The position numbers and the translations under genes are program-made. This document shows, in pieces, positions 1-7,081 of a DNA stretch of 64,000 bases (position 1 is its first letter; every line of letters begins with the position of its first letter). A model generated the notes under the pieces. That model was not told the origin of the DNA, did no database searches, and saw nothing but the letters and a program-made list of their open reading frames with translations. This DNA is from Clostridia bacterium. Its GTDB lineage: Bacteria > Bacillota > Clostridia > Christensenellales > Borkfalkiaceae. The stretch lies in the NCBI GenBank assembly GCA_017473605.1, contig JAFUKM010000001.1, forward strand, positions 62,001 to 126,000. Reading direction: 5' to 3'.

Positions 1-9
1 TGCAAATGG

Positions 10-15
10 TATAAT
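10..15 (+). promoter_or_regulatory. -10 box of the metallophosphoesterase gene
   Basis: A perfect TATAAT ends six bases before the ATG at 22. The -35 box would lie outside the window. The spacing puts the expected transcription start at or next to the A of the ATG. Confidence 0.6.
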
Positions 16-21
16 AACCGT

Positions 22-717
22 ATGAACGTTTATGCGATTGGGGATTTGCATCTTTCCACCACTTCGGCTAAGCCGATGAGCGTGTTTGGCGGAAATTGGG
101 AAGGGCATTTCGAAAAAATTAAAAACGATTGGCAGGAAAAAGTGCAGGAAGGCGATATCGTGTTGATTCCCGGCGATATCAGTTGGGCAATGAAGCTGGA
201 AGACGCTATTCCCGATTTGACGCAGCTTGCCCCCTTGCCCGGGAAAAAGGTGTTTATCCGCGGTAACCACGATTATTGGTGGAACGGTATCTCGCGCCTT
301 CGCGCCGCCGCTCCCGACGATAACTTTTTCTTCTTGCAAACGGACGCAATCAAAATAGGGGAATTTATCCTTATCGGTTCGCGGGGATGGACTTGTCCCG
401 GCAGTCCCGATTATACCGAACAGGACAATAAGCTGTATCTTCGCGAAGCGGAGCGTTTCCGTTTGGCGTTTGGGGAAGCGAATAAACTGTATACGGGCGA
501 AGAAAAGAAAATCGCGCTTATCCACTATCCGCCTTTTAATTTGAAAAACGAAGACACGCTTTTTACCAAGGCGTTTGAAGAAAACGGCGTGGATAAAGTA
601 GTGTTCGGGCATATTCACGGCGCGGCGTATTTTCCTTTAAAGACGGAGAAAAACGGCGTGGAATATATCTTGACAGCGTGCGATAAAGTCGCGTTTAAGC
701 TCGTGAAAATCTATTGA
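22..717 (+). CDS. Calcineurin-like metallophosphoesterase
   Basis: A 231-residue cytoplasmic metallophosphoesterase. The N-terminus reads GDLHL, the first metal-binding block. It is followed by GDISWA (GD block, about residue 51), RGNHDYWW (GNHD block, about residue 80), ALIHYPPF and finally FGHIHG (GHxH block). Together these are the full set of dinuclear-metal ligands of the calcineurin-like superfamily. The natural substrate cannot be read from the sequence; family members cleave phosphomonoesters or diesters. The start at 22 is fixed by homology, since GDLHL must lie close to the N-terminus. There is no ribosome-binding site, and a -10 box lies only six bases upstream, so the mRNA may be leaderless. 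The pyrimidine operon begins about 130 bases downstream from its own promoter. Confidence 0.9.
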   Translation: MNVYAIGDLHLSTTSAKPMSVFGGNWEGHFEKIKNDWQEKVQEGDIVLIPGDISWAMKLEDAIPDLTQLAPLPGKKVFIRGNHDYWWNGISRLRAAAPDDNFFFLQTDAIKIGEFILIGSRGWTCPGSPDYTEQDNKLYLREAERFRLAFGEANKLYTGEEKKIALIHYPPFNLKNEDTLFTKAFEENGVDKVVFGHIHGAAYFPLKTEKNGVEYILTACDKVAFKLVKIY

Positions 718-774
718 CTTTCCGTTATACGGAAAAAATAATCGAAAAAATACGAAAAAAGCGGAAGTAGGCTC

Positions 775-803
775 TTTACAAGTACGGAAAAAAGTGGTAT
801 AAT
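775..803 (+). promoter_or_regulatory. Sigma-A promoter of the pyrimidine operon
   Basis: TTTACA at 775-780, a 17-base spacer, and TATAAT at 798-803. The predicted leader before pyrB is only about 35 bases. That leaves no room for a PyrR-type attenuator. Confidence 0.8.
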
Positions 804-844
804 AATGCGGATAAAAAAGTAAACTTACGGTTTGGAGAAAAGAT

Positions 845-1774
845 ATGCTCAAAAGAAAAGATTTGTTGGGGCTAATCGACGCGACGAAGGAAGAGATTAC
901 CGAAATTCTCGACACCGCCGACGTGATGAAACGACATCTGAAAGCAGGGGAGAAACAACTTCCCTATCTCAAAGGCAAAACGGCGACGATTCTCTTCTAC
1001 GAAAACAGTACGAGAACGAGAACGAGTTTCGAACTCGCCGCGAAATACCTTGGCGCAACGGTTATCAATATCGCCGCAGGCAGTTCTTCCGTTGCCAAAG
1101 GCGAAACGCTTGTCGATACGGGGAAAACGCTTGACGCACAGCTCAACGATTTCTTGATTATGCGTCATCCTATGGGCGGCGCGCCCTACCTTTTGGCGAA
1201 AGTCGCCAAAGCGGGCGTACTCAACGCAGGCGACGGTATGAACGAACACCCTACGCAGGCGCTTCTCGATATGCTGACCATGCGCGAACATTTCGGACAT
1301 TTGGACGGTTTGAAAGTGGCTATTGTGGGCGACATCAAACACTCGCGCGTGGCGAAATCCAACTTGTTCGGCTTAAACGCGATGGGGGCGCAGGTGCGTA
1401 TGTACGCTCCCGAAACGCTGATTCCCAAGGGGATAGACAAGCTGGGCGCAAAGCTTTGCAAAAGCAAGGAAGAAACGCTTGAAGACGCGGACGTTGTGAT
1501 GGGGCTTCGAATACAGCTCGAACGTCAACAGGCAGGAAACTTCCCGTCGCTCAACGAATATGCGGAATTTTACGGCGTAAACGGTAAGGACTTGAAATTG
1601 GCGAAGCCCAACGCCGTGATTATGCACCCCGGTCCCGTGAACCGTGGCGTGGAGCTTACGGGTAAGGTTATCGACCACGAAAAGAGTCGTATCGAAGAAC
1701 AGGTATTTTCGGGTATCGCCGTACGTATGGCATGCTTGAAGCTTTTGAACGATTATCGCGACAGCTGCAAATAA
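845..1774 (+). CDS. pyrB: Aspartate carbamoyltransferase catalytic subunit
   Basis: Catalyses carbamoyl phosphate plus aspartate to N-carbamoylaspartate, the first committed step of pyrimidine synthesis. The 309 residues match the usual length of the catalytic chain. Visible motifs are STRTRTSFE (carbamoyl-phosphate site, about residue 57), the loop SSSVAKGE with its active-site Lys, HPTQALLDM (about residue 137) and HPGPVNRGVEL near the C-terminus. The start is supported by GGAGAAAAG upstream of the ATG. No pyrI regulatory subunit gene follows; pyrC starts 13 bases after the stop. It is the first gene of the pyr operon and has its own promoter. Confidence 0.97.
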   Translation: MLKRKDLLGLIDATKEEITEILDTADVMKRHLKAGEKQLPYLKGKTATILFYENSTRTRTSFELAAKYLGATVINIAAGSSSVAKGETLVDTGKTLDAQLNDFLIMRHPMGGAPYLLAKVAKAGVLNAGDGMNEHPTQALLDMLTMREHFGHLDGLKVAIVGDIKHSRVAKSNLFGLNAMGAQVRMYAPETLIPKGIDKLGAKLCKSKEETLEDADVVMGLRIQLERQQAGNFPSLNEYAEFYGVNGKDLKLAKPNAVIMHPGPVNRGVELTGKVIDHEKSRIEEQVFSGIAVRMACLKLLNDYRDSCK

Positions 1775-1787
1775 AGGAGAAAAACAA

Positions 1788-3050
1788 ATGATTATCAAGA
1801 ACGGTAACGTAGTTTTGAAGAACTCGGTAGAGAAAAAGGATATTTTGATTGAAAACGGTAAAATTGCGAAGATTGCCGACGAGATTGCCGTAAACGGAGA
1901 TAGCGTCATCGACGCATGCGGAAAGCACGTGTTTCCCGGTCTTATCGATATGCACGTACACCTTCGCGACCCCGGTTACGAATACAAAGAAGATATCGAA
2001 AGCGGTAGCAAAGCGGCGGTAAAGGGCGGTTTTACGCAAATTTGCTGTATGCCCAATACCAACCCGATTATGGACAATAAGGTGGTGGTAAGCTACGTAA
2101 AACACAAGGCGCAGGAAATCAATCTTTGTAAGGTACACCCCATCGGCGCGATTACGCAAGGGGAAAAGGGCGAGCAACTCGCGCAAATCGGCGAAATGAA
2201 AAAGGCGGGCGCGGTAGCCATTTCTGACGACGGCGTTGCGGTGAAGAGCGCGAGAGTAATGCGCCTTGCGATGGAATATGCAAGCGGATTTGGTATCAAA
2301 TGCCTTTGCCATTGCGAAGACAAAGAACTTGTGGACGGCGGCGTTGTGAACGAAGGGTTGAGTTCCACGATTGCGGGTTTGAAAGGGATTCCCCGCGCGG
2401 CGGAAGATATCATTATCGCAAGAGAAATTGCGCTTGCGGAAAGCTTGGACGTTCCCGTACACATTTGCCATGTATCCACGCACAGCGGCGTAAGACTTAT
2501 CCGCGACGCGAAAAAGGCGGGGGTGAAAGTAACGGCGGAAACCTGCCCCCATTATTTTGCGGTGACGGACGAAATTATTACGAATTTCGACACGAATACG
2601 AAAGTTAATCCGCCCATTAGAGAAGAAGTGGACAAGCAAGCGATTTTAGCAGGGCTTAAAGACGGTACGCTCGATTGTATCGTTACCGACCACGCGCCCC
2701 ACCATATCAACGATAAGAACGTGGAATACAACTTGGCGGCGTTCGGGATAAGCGGTATTGAAACGTCGTTCGGGTTTGCGATTACGTATTTGTACAAAAC
2801 GGGGGTATTGAGCTTGCCCGAAATCGCGGAAAAGATGTCGTACGCACCCGCGCAAATTTTGAATTTGGACGGCGGCGAAATCAAGGAAGGCGGCGTTGCC
2901 GATTTGACGATTGCCGATTTGAACGAAAGCTACACCGTTAACCCTGCGGAATTTGCCAGCAAGGGCAAGAACAACCCGTTCGGGGGATATAAACTGGACG
3001 GCGTTGTGAAATATACGATTGTTGACGGCGAAATAAAATACGTGGGTTAA
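1788..3050 (+). CDS. pyrC: Dihydroorotase
   Basis: Zinc amidohydrolase that cyclises carbamoylaspartate to dihydroorotate. The 420 residues fit the class I (Bacillus PyrC-like) enzymes. The metal motif DMHVHLRDPG lies near residue 54, with MPNTNP just after it. Further on are ICHVST, CPHYF and the catalytic TDHAPHH. The ribosome site AAAGGAG stands seven bases before the ATG. The gene is followed by a 180-base spacer that holds a structured repeat before pyrF. Confidence 0.97.
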   Translation: MIIKNGNVVLKNSVEKKDILIENGKIAKIADEIAVNGDSVIDACGKHVFPGLIDMHVHLRDPGYEYKEDIESGSKAAVKGGFTQICCMPNTNPIMDNKVVVSYVKHKAQEINLCKVHPIGAITQGEKGEQLAQIGEMKKAGAVAISDDGVAVKSARVMRLAMEYASGFGIKCLCHCEDKELVDGGVVNEGLSSTIAGLKGIPRAAEDIIIAREIALAESLDVPVHICHVSTHSGVRLIRDAKKAGVKVTAETCPHYFAVTDEIITNFDTNTKVNPPIREEVDKQAILAGLKDGTLDCIVTDHAPHHINDKNVEYNLAAFGISGIETSFGFAITYLYKTGVLSLPEIAEKMSYAPAQILNLDGGEIKEGGVADLTIADLNESYTVNPAEFASKGKNNPFGGYKLDGVVKYTIVDGEIKYVG

Positions 3051-3196
3051 GGGGCATAGCTCCTTATGGGGTGTAGGGGTGACCCTTACGACGCTTTGGC
3101 AAGAGCCGTCTTTGGACGGATAATAGCCCCCCCAAGATAAGCAACCAAAGGTTGCGCAAACACTGCAAAGTGTAGAGCAAAGCTTTGCTTTGCAGT
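3051..3196 (+). repeat. Multi-hairpin intergenic element, copy A (pyrC-pyrF spacer)
   Basis: Begins directly after the pyrC stop. GGGGC at 3051-3055 can pair with GCCCC at 3126-3130, enclosing several small hairpins. The block ACGACGCTTTGGCAAGAGCC is shared exactly with copy C at 59 kb. After the enclosing stem come GCAACC-AAA-GGTTGC (3141-3155) and a longer stem, ACTGCAAAG (3162-3170) with CTTTGCAGT (3188-3196). It resembles the elements at 6048-6203 and 59177-59286; the stems differ in sequence but stay paired. Confidence 0.7.
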
Positions 3197-3230
3197 TTAT
3201 CAAAAGGATAAAAACATTTAGGAGAAAAAT

Positions 3231-4139
3231 ATGATTACGGATAGACTGATTGACGGCATTATCGGTATGCAAAACCCTACCTGCGTAGGTTTGGATACCC
3301 TGTTCGATTACTTGCCCGACGACATGAAAGCGGGCGTTACGACGTTTGAAGGCGTGGCGGAAAGAGTATTCGATTTCAATAAGAAACTTATCGACACGCT
3401 TTACGATATCGTTCCGTCGGTAAAGGTGCAAATCGCGTACTACGAAATGTACGGCGTGGCGGGTATGAAGGCGTACGAAGAAACGCTGAAATACGCGGCG
3501 GAAAAAGGACTTGTCGTTATTGCCGACGCAAAGCGCAACGACATCGGTTCGACGGCGGCTTGCTATGCAAAGACCTTCCTTGGCGAAACGAAAGTGAACG
3601 AGCTTTCCTTAAAAGCGTTTCCTGCCGATTACGTAACGGTAAACGGATATTTGGGCACGGACGGGATTGCGCCGTTTGTAGAAGAGTGCGAAAAGAACGA
3701 AAAGGGTATTTTCGTGCTTGTCAAGACTTCCAATCCGTCGAGCGGGGAACTTCAAAACCTTGTTCTCGAAAATGGCAAACCCGTGTACGAATATATGGGT
3801 AACCTTGTGGAAAAATGGGGCGAAAGCACGATTGGCAAGTACGGTTATTCCGCAGTAGGCGCGGTGGTAGGCGCTACGCATCCCACGGAAGCGGCGCTTC
3901 TTCGTAAGGCGCTTCCCCACACGTTCTTTCTTATTCCCGGCTACGGCGCGCAAGGGGGCAATGCGGAAATGCTGAAAAGCTGTTTCGGCGCAAACGGCTT
4001 GGGCGGCGTTGTAAACAATTCCCGCGGTATTTTGACGGCGTATAAGAAAAACGGCGGCACGTATTACGAAGCGGCGAGAAAGGCGGCGATTGCTATGCAA
4101 CAAGACCTTTCCAATACGATAGGGGTAATGAAGAAATAA
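3231..4139 (+). CDS. pyrF: Orotidine 5'-phosphate decarboxylase (type 2)
   Basis: Decarboxylates OMP to UMP, the last step of the pathway. At 302 residues it belongs to the longer type 2 PyrF group rather than the roughly 230-residue Bacillus type. The catalytic block reads VIADAKRNDIGST (about residue 92), carrying the Lys and Asp residues of the DxKxxD motif. The N-terminal PTCVGLD and the later PGYGAQGG phosphate-binding stretch also fit. The start is supported by AGGAG seven bases upstream. It lies downstream of the repeat element and only three bases ahead of pyrK, so translation of the two is probably coupled. Confidence 0.95.
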   Translation: MITDRLIDGIIGMQNPTCVGLDTLFDYLPDDMKAGVTTFEGVAERVFDFNKKLIDTLYDIVPSVKVQIAYYEMYGVAGMKAYEETLKYAAEKGLVVIADAKRNDIGSTAACYAKTFLGETKVNELSLKAFPADYVTVNGYLGTDGIAPFVEECEKNEKGIFVLVKTSNPSSGELQNLVLENGKPVYEYMGNLVEKWGESTIGKYGYSAVGAVVGATHPTEAALLRKALPHTFFLIPGYGAQGGNAEMLKSCFGANGLGGVVNNSRGILTAYKKNGGTYYEAARKAAIAMQQDLSNTIGVMKK

Positions 4140-4142
4140 ACG

Positions 4143-4898
4143 ATGAAAGATTATATCGCAAAAATCATTAAAAACGAAAAAATTGCGGAAAATATCCACG
4201 CAGTTACCTTTGATTTGGGCGAAATTGCGAATGTCCGCGCAGGACAGTTCGGGGATATCGCCGTAGGGGGTACGCATCTTTTGCGCCGCCCGATTGCCAT
4301 TTGCAAAACGGAAGGAAACGAAGTAACCTTTTGTTATCAAGTGAAAGGGGAAGGCACACAAAAGCTCCGTGATATGAAAGTCGGGGAAACGTGTAACGTA
4401 TTAATGCCGCTCGGTAACGGGTTCTTCGTAGAAGAAAACGAGAAAAAAGTAGCGCTCGTCGGTGGCGGCGTGGGCGTATTTCCGCTCATTTCCGTGCTCC
4501 GCGCATATGCGGAAACGAAAGAGATTTCCGCTTATATCGGGTATAGAAACAAGGGCGCGGTTTGCGGTGTGGAAGATTTTGAAAAAGCAAGCAAATTCGT
4601 TGCCGTTACGGACGACGGCAGCTACGGCGAGAAGATGAACGCCGTACAGGCTTTTTCCAAGGACTTGGAAAACGGGAATATCCCCGACGTAGTGCTCTCT
4701 TGCGGACCTACCCCTATGCTTCGCGCGCTGAAAACGCTTGTCGAAGAAAAGGGTTTGCCCTGCTACGTATCTCTCGAAGAGCGTATGGGCTGCGGCATCG
4801 GCGCGTGTCTTGTGTGCGTGTGCGATTTAACAAACGGGAAAAGAGCAAGAGTTTGCAAAGACGGTCCCGTGTTTAACGTGAAAGAAGTGGTTTTATAA
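4143..4898 (+). CDS. pyrK: Dihydroorotate dehydrogenase electron-transfer subunit
   Basis: FAD and 2Fe-2S subunit that passes electrons from the PyrD FMN to NAD+. The flavin-binding RRPIAIC lies near residue 49, the GGGVGVFPL nucleotide motif near residue 116, and the terminal cluster motif CGIGACLVCVC near residue 219, with a fourth Cys in RVCKDGP. The 251 residues are typical. Its presence means the neighbouring pyrD is a class 1B, NAD-linked enzyme. No strong ribosome site precedes the ATG, which fits coupling to pyrF across a three-base gap. Confidence 0.95.
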   Translation: MKDYIAKIIKNEKIAENIHAVTFDLGEIANVRAGQFGDIAVGGTHLLRRPIAICKTEGNEVTFCYQVKGEGTQKLRDMKVGETCNVLMPLGNGFFVEENEKKVALVGGGVGVFPLISVLRAYAETKEISAYIGYRNKGAVCGVEDFEKASKFVAVTDDGSYGEKMNAVQAFSKDLENGNIPDVVLSCGPTPMLRALKTLVEEKGLPCYVSLEERMGCGIGACLVCVCDLTNGKRARVCKDGPVFNVKEVVL

Positions 4899-5054
4899 GT
4901 GAAGTTTTGACTGTCGTCAAAGTGAAGTTACGCCTACGGCGTAGTGAAGTAGCTTCGCAGTGAAGTTTTTTCGGCAAAGCCGAAAAAGTTGTTGTAAAAT
5001 TTATAAATATAAGCCTTTACTTTTTGTCCGTGGAACGGGCAAAAAACTTCACTT
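4899..5054 (+). repeat. GTGAAGTT hairpin repeat element, copy 1 (pyrK-pyrD spacer)
   Basis: Four spaced copies of AGTGAAGT at 4898-4966 alternate with small hairpins such as ACGCC-TAC-GGCGT. They are followed by TTTTTCGGC-AAA-GCCGAAAAA, an AT-rich centre, and a TTTTTGTCCG hairpin. The element closes with AACTTCACTT, the inverted complement of the opening AAGTGAAGTT. The right half matches the element at 26763-26852. Confidence 0.65.
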
Positions 5055-5094
5055 GATTGTATCAAATAGAATTTATACGAAAAAAGGAAAATAT

Positions 5095-6012
5095 ATGGCG
5101 AATTTATCGGTTAATATTTGCGGCGTACAATTAAAAAATCCCGTTATCGCCGCTTCGGGAACGTTCGGTTTCGGGCGGGAATTTAACGAATTATACGATA
5201 TCGGCACGATTGGCGGAGTATCGACGAAAGGACTTACAAACGAAGTGCGTCTTGGTAATCCCGTGCCCCGTATCGCGGAAAGCCGTGGGGTTATCTTAAA
5301 CGCGGTAGGCTTGCAAAACCCCGGCGTAGAACACTTTATCGAGTATGATTTGGAGTGGTTGAAAAATACGGGTACTTGCGTGATTGCCAACGTGGCGGGT
5401 AAGACGCTGGACGATTACAAGACCATTTGCGAAAAGCTGGACGGCAAGGTGGATATGATAGAGCTGAACATTTCCTGCCCCAACGTAAAGAGCGGCGGTA
5501 TGGCGTTCGGTATCAAGCCCGAAACGGTAGAAGAAGTAACGCGCGTGGCGAAATCGGGCGCGAAAAACACGCCGCTTATCGTTAAGCTTTCCCCCAACGT
5601 AGAAAGCATTGCGGAAAACGCCAAAGCGGCGGAAAGGGGCGGCGCGGACTGCATTTCCCTTATCAATACGCTGACGGGTATGGCGATTGATATTGAAAGA
5701 AGAAAACCGATTATTGCCAACAATACGGGCGGCGTATCGGGCGCGGGCGTGAAACCGATTGCCGTGCGTATGGTGTACGAAGCTTCGCAAGCGGTAAAAA
5801 TCCCCGTTATCGGTATGGGCGGTATCACGTGCGCGGAAGACGCTATCGAATTTTTAATGGCAGGCGCGACGGCGGTGCAAGTGGGTACGGCGAACTTTAC
5901 CGACCCTTACGCGATGCCTAAGATTATTAAGGGCTTGAACGATTGGTGCGATAAGCACAATATAAAAAACGTGTCCGAACTTACGGGCACGCTGCAACTT
6001 AACGCGCGGTGA
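5095..6012 (+). CDS. pyrD: Dihydroorotate dehydrogenase B, catalytic subunit
   Basis: FMN enzyme that oxidises dihydroorotate to orotate in partnership with PyrK. The frame is open further upstream to 4960, but that stretch is repeat DNA. The ATG at 5095 has AAAGGAAAA in front of it and gives the expected N-terminus, MANLSVNICGVQLKNPV. The protein is 305 residues long. ASGTFGFG binds FMN, ELNISCPNVKSGG carries the catalytic Cys of class 1B enzymes, and NNTGGVSGAG plus GMGGI form the phosphate-binding end. It is followed by another spacer with a structured repeat before pyrE. Confidence 0.96.
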   Translation: MANLSVNICGVQLKNPVIAASGTFGFGREFNELYDIGTIGGVSTKGLTNEVRLGNPVPRIAESRGVILNAVGLQNPGVEHFIEYDLEWLKNTGTCVIANVAGKTLDDYKTICEKLDGKVDMIELNISCPNVKSGGMAFGIKPETVEEVTRVAKSGAKNTPLIVKLSPNVESIAENAKAAERGGADCISLINTLTGMAIDIERRKPIIANNTGGVSGAGVKPIAVRMVYEASQAVKIPVIGMGGITCAEDAIEFLMAGATAVQVGTANFTDPYAMPKIIKGLNDWCDKHNIKNVSELTGTLQLNAR

Positions 6013-6047
6013 GCCATCATCAACGCTGTTATAAACAATGAGGAGTC

Positions 6048-6203
6048 AAGAGACATAGTCTCTTGCGGATTGTAAAGGCGGCGCCTTTACGCCTCGACGG
6101 CAGTCGCCGCCGCAAGGCGGAAAACAGCCCCCAAAAAAGCAAAACGCAGTTTTGCGTTATCAACGCCGATAGGTGTTCCTCGCCGTAAGGCGGAAACAAT
6201 CCC
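6048..6203 (+). repeat. Multi-hairpin intergenic element, copy B (pyrD-pyrE spacer)
   Basis: Hairpin AAGAGAC-ATA-GTCTCTT (6048-6064) is followed by GCGGATTGTAAAGGC, shared with copy C, and its partner GCCTTTACG. Next come the CGCCGCCGCAAGGCGG hairpin, then ACAGCCCCC, then GCAAAAC-GCA-GTTTTGC. Downstream, GCCGTAAGGCGGAAACAATC repeats the third hairpin and its tail, so this copy seems to carry a partial second unit. The outer GGGGC seen in copies A and C is not obvious here. Confidence 0.65.
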
Positions 6204-6238
6204 CAAAAAACAAGAATACAAATCAAGGAGAAATTATT

Positions 6239-6901
6239 ATGGCATATACGTACAAAGAAGAATTTATCCGCTTTATGGTAAGCAACGGCGTTTTGCGCTT
6301 TGGTCAGTTCACGCTCAAAAGCGGCAGACTTGCGCCCTATTTCATCAATACCGGCAACTATAAAACGGGTAAACAGCTTGCAAAGCTGGGCGAATATTAC
6401 GCCGCTTGCATTAAGGATAACGGTTTGGAAGCGGATACGCTCGTAGGTCCCGCGTATAAAGGAATTCCCTTGTCCGTAGCAACTGCCATTGCTTCGTATA
6501 AGGAATACGGCACGGAATTTAACTATTGTTTCGATAGAAAGGAAGTAAAAGACCACGGCGAAGGCGGACTGTTCGTAGGTAAACAGCTGGAAGATAACGA
6601 AAAAGTTATCATCATCGAAGACGTTATGACGTCGGGCAAGGCGTTAAAAGAAATTTTGCCCAAGCTGGAAGCGGCGGCAAAGGTAAACGTCGTGGGTATG
6701 ATTATCTCGGTAGACCGCAGAGAAAAAGCGCTCGACAGCGACCTTTCCGCTGTATCGGCGGCGAAACAAGATTTCGGTATCGACGTGTATTCCGTCGTAA
6801 CGATGGACGACATTATCGAAGCGATTGAAAAGGGCGTTATCGACGGTAAGGAACATCTCGAAGCGATGTACGCGTACCGCAATACTTACGGCGCGAAGTG
6901 A
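6239..6901 (+). CDS. pyrE: Orotate phosphoribosyltransferase
   Basis: Joins orotate and PRPP to give OMP, the step between PyrD and PyrF. The start at 6239 is chosen over an in-frame upstream Met at 6173. It has AAGGAG eight bases ahead, and the upstream extension would be encoded by repeat DNA. The protein has 220 residues. IIIEDVMTSGKAL is the PRPP-binding motif (about residue 122), and FDRKEVKDHGEGG carries the Lys-rich catalytic loop. It is the last pyr gene here. carA, carB and pyrR are absent from the window. Confidence 0.95.
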   Translation: MAYTYKEEFIRFMVSNGVLRFGQFTLKSGRLAPYFINTGNYKTGKQLAKLGEYYAACIKDNGLEADTLVGPAYKGIPLSVATAIASYKEYGTEFNYCFDRKEVKDHGEGGLFVGKQLEDNEKVIIIEDVMTSGKALKEILPKLEAAAKVNVVGMIISVDRREKALDSDLSAVSAAKQDFGIDVYSVVTMDDIIEAIEKGVIDGKEHLEAMYAYRNTYGAK

Positions 6902-7029
6902 GCAAACGTACGCATTTTTGCGTAAACGGGCGTTTCGGCGCGCGGCTCTAAAAAATGCGTGGAAACGGCGAGCACCGCAAACGCGCATACGATTAAAATT
7001 GCCAAAGTAAATAAAAAGCTTTTCTTCAT
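6886..7029 (-). CDS. Possible 47-residue secreted or membrane peptide
   Basis: A short minus-strand frame in the pyrE-trpS gap. It reads [15 protein letters not shown], then [18 protein letters not shown], and ends after a short hydrophilic tail. Lys-Lys followed by a long hydrophobic stretch is typical of a signal peptide or single membrane helix. It overlaps the end of pyrE by 16 bases. No ribosome site is visible upstream, so this could be a gene remnant or chance. The codon choice resembles that of the surrounding genes. Confidence 0.25.
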   Translation of the reverse strand: MKKSFLFTLAILIVCAFAVLAVSTHFLEPRAETPVYAKMRTFAHFAP

Positions 7030-7081
7030 ATCCGCAGTATGCGTAAAACGCGGGCGGGTATGCGGAGCAAAGGAACGGAAT

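Noticed and set aside
718..740. Terminator after the metallophosphoesterase gene
   Set aside because: TTTCCGT-TAT-ACGGAAA forms a weak hairpin but is followed by A residues, not T.
637..915. Many long minus-strand open frames opposite real genes, such as those under rpoB and rpoC
   Set aside because: They are open only because of the biased codon use of the real genes. They have no ribosome sites and no recognisable domains.
4899..4966. CRISPR array suggested by four AGTGAAGT units
   Set aside because: The units are only eight bases, the gaps are short hairpins of unequal length, and no cas genes are present.
4960..5094. Extended N-terminus for PyrD
   Set aside because: The 45 extra residues are encoded by the repeat element. 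The internal Met at 5095 has a ribosome site and matches the family start.
6902..7081. Possible T-box riboswitch ahead of trpS
   Set aside because: No AGGGTGGNACCGCG-type box, no specifier stem and no terminator were found.
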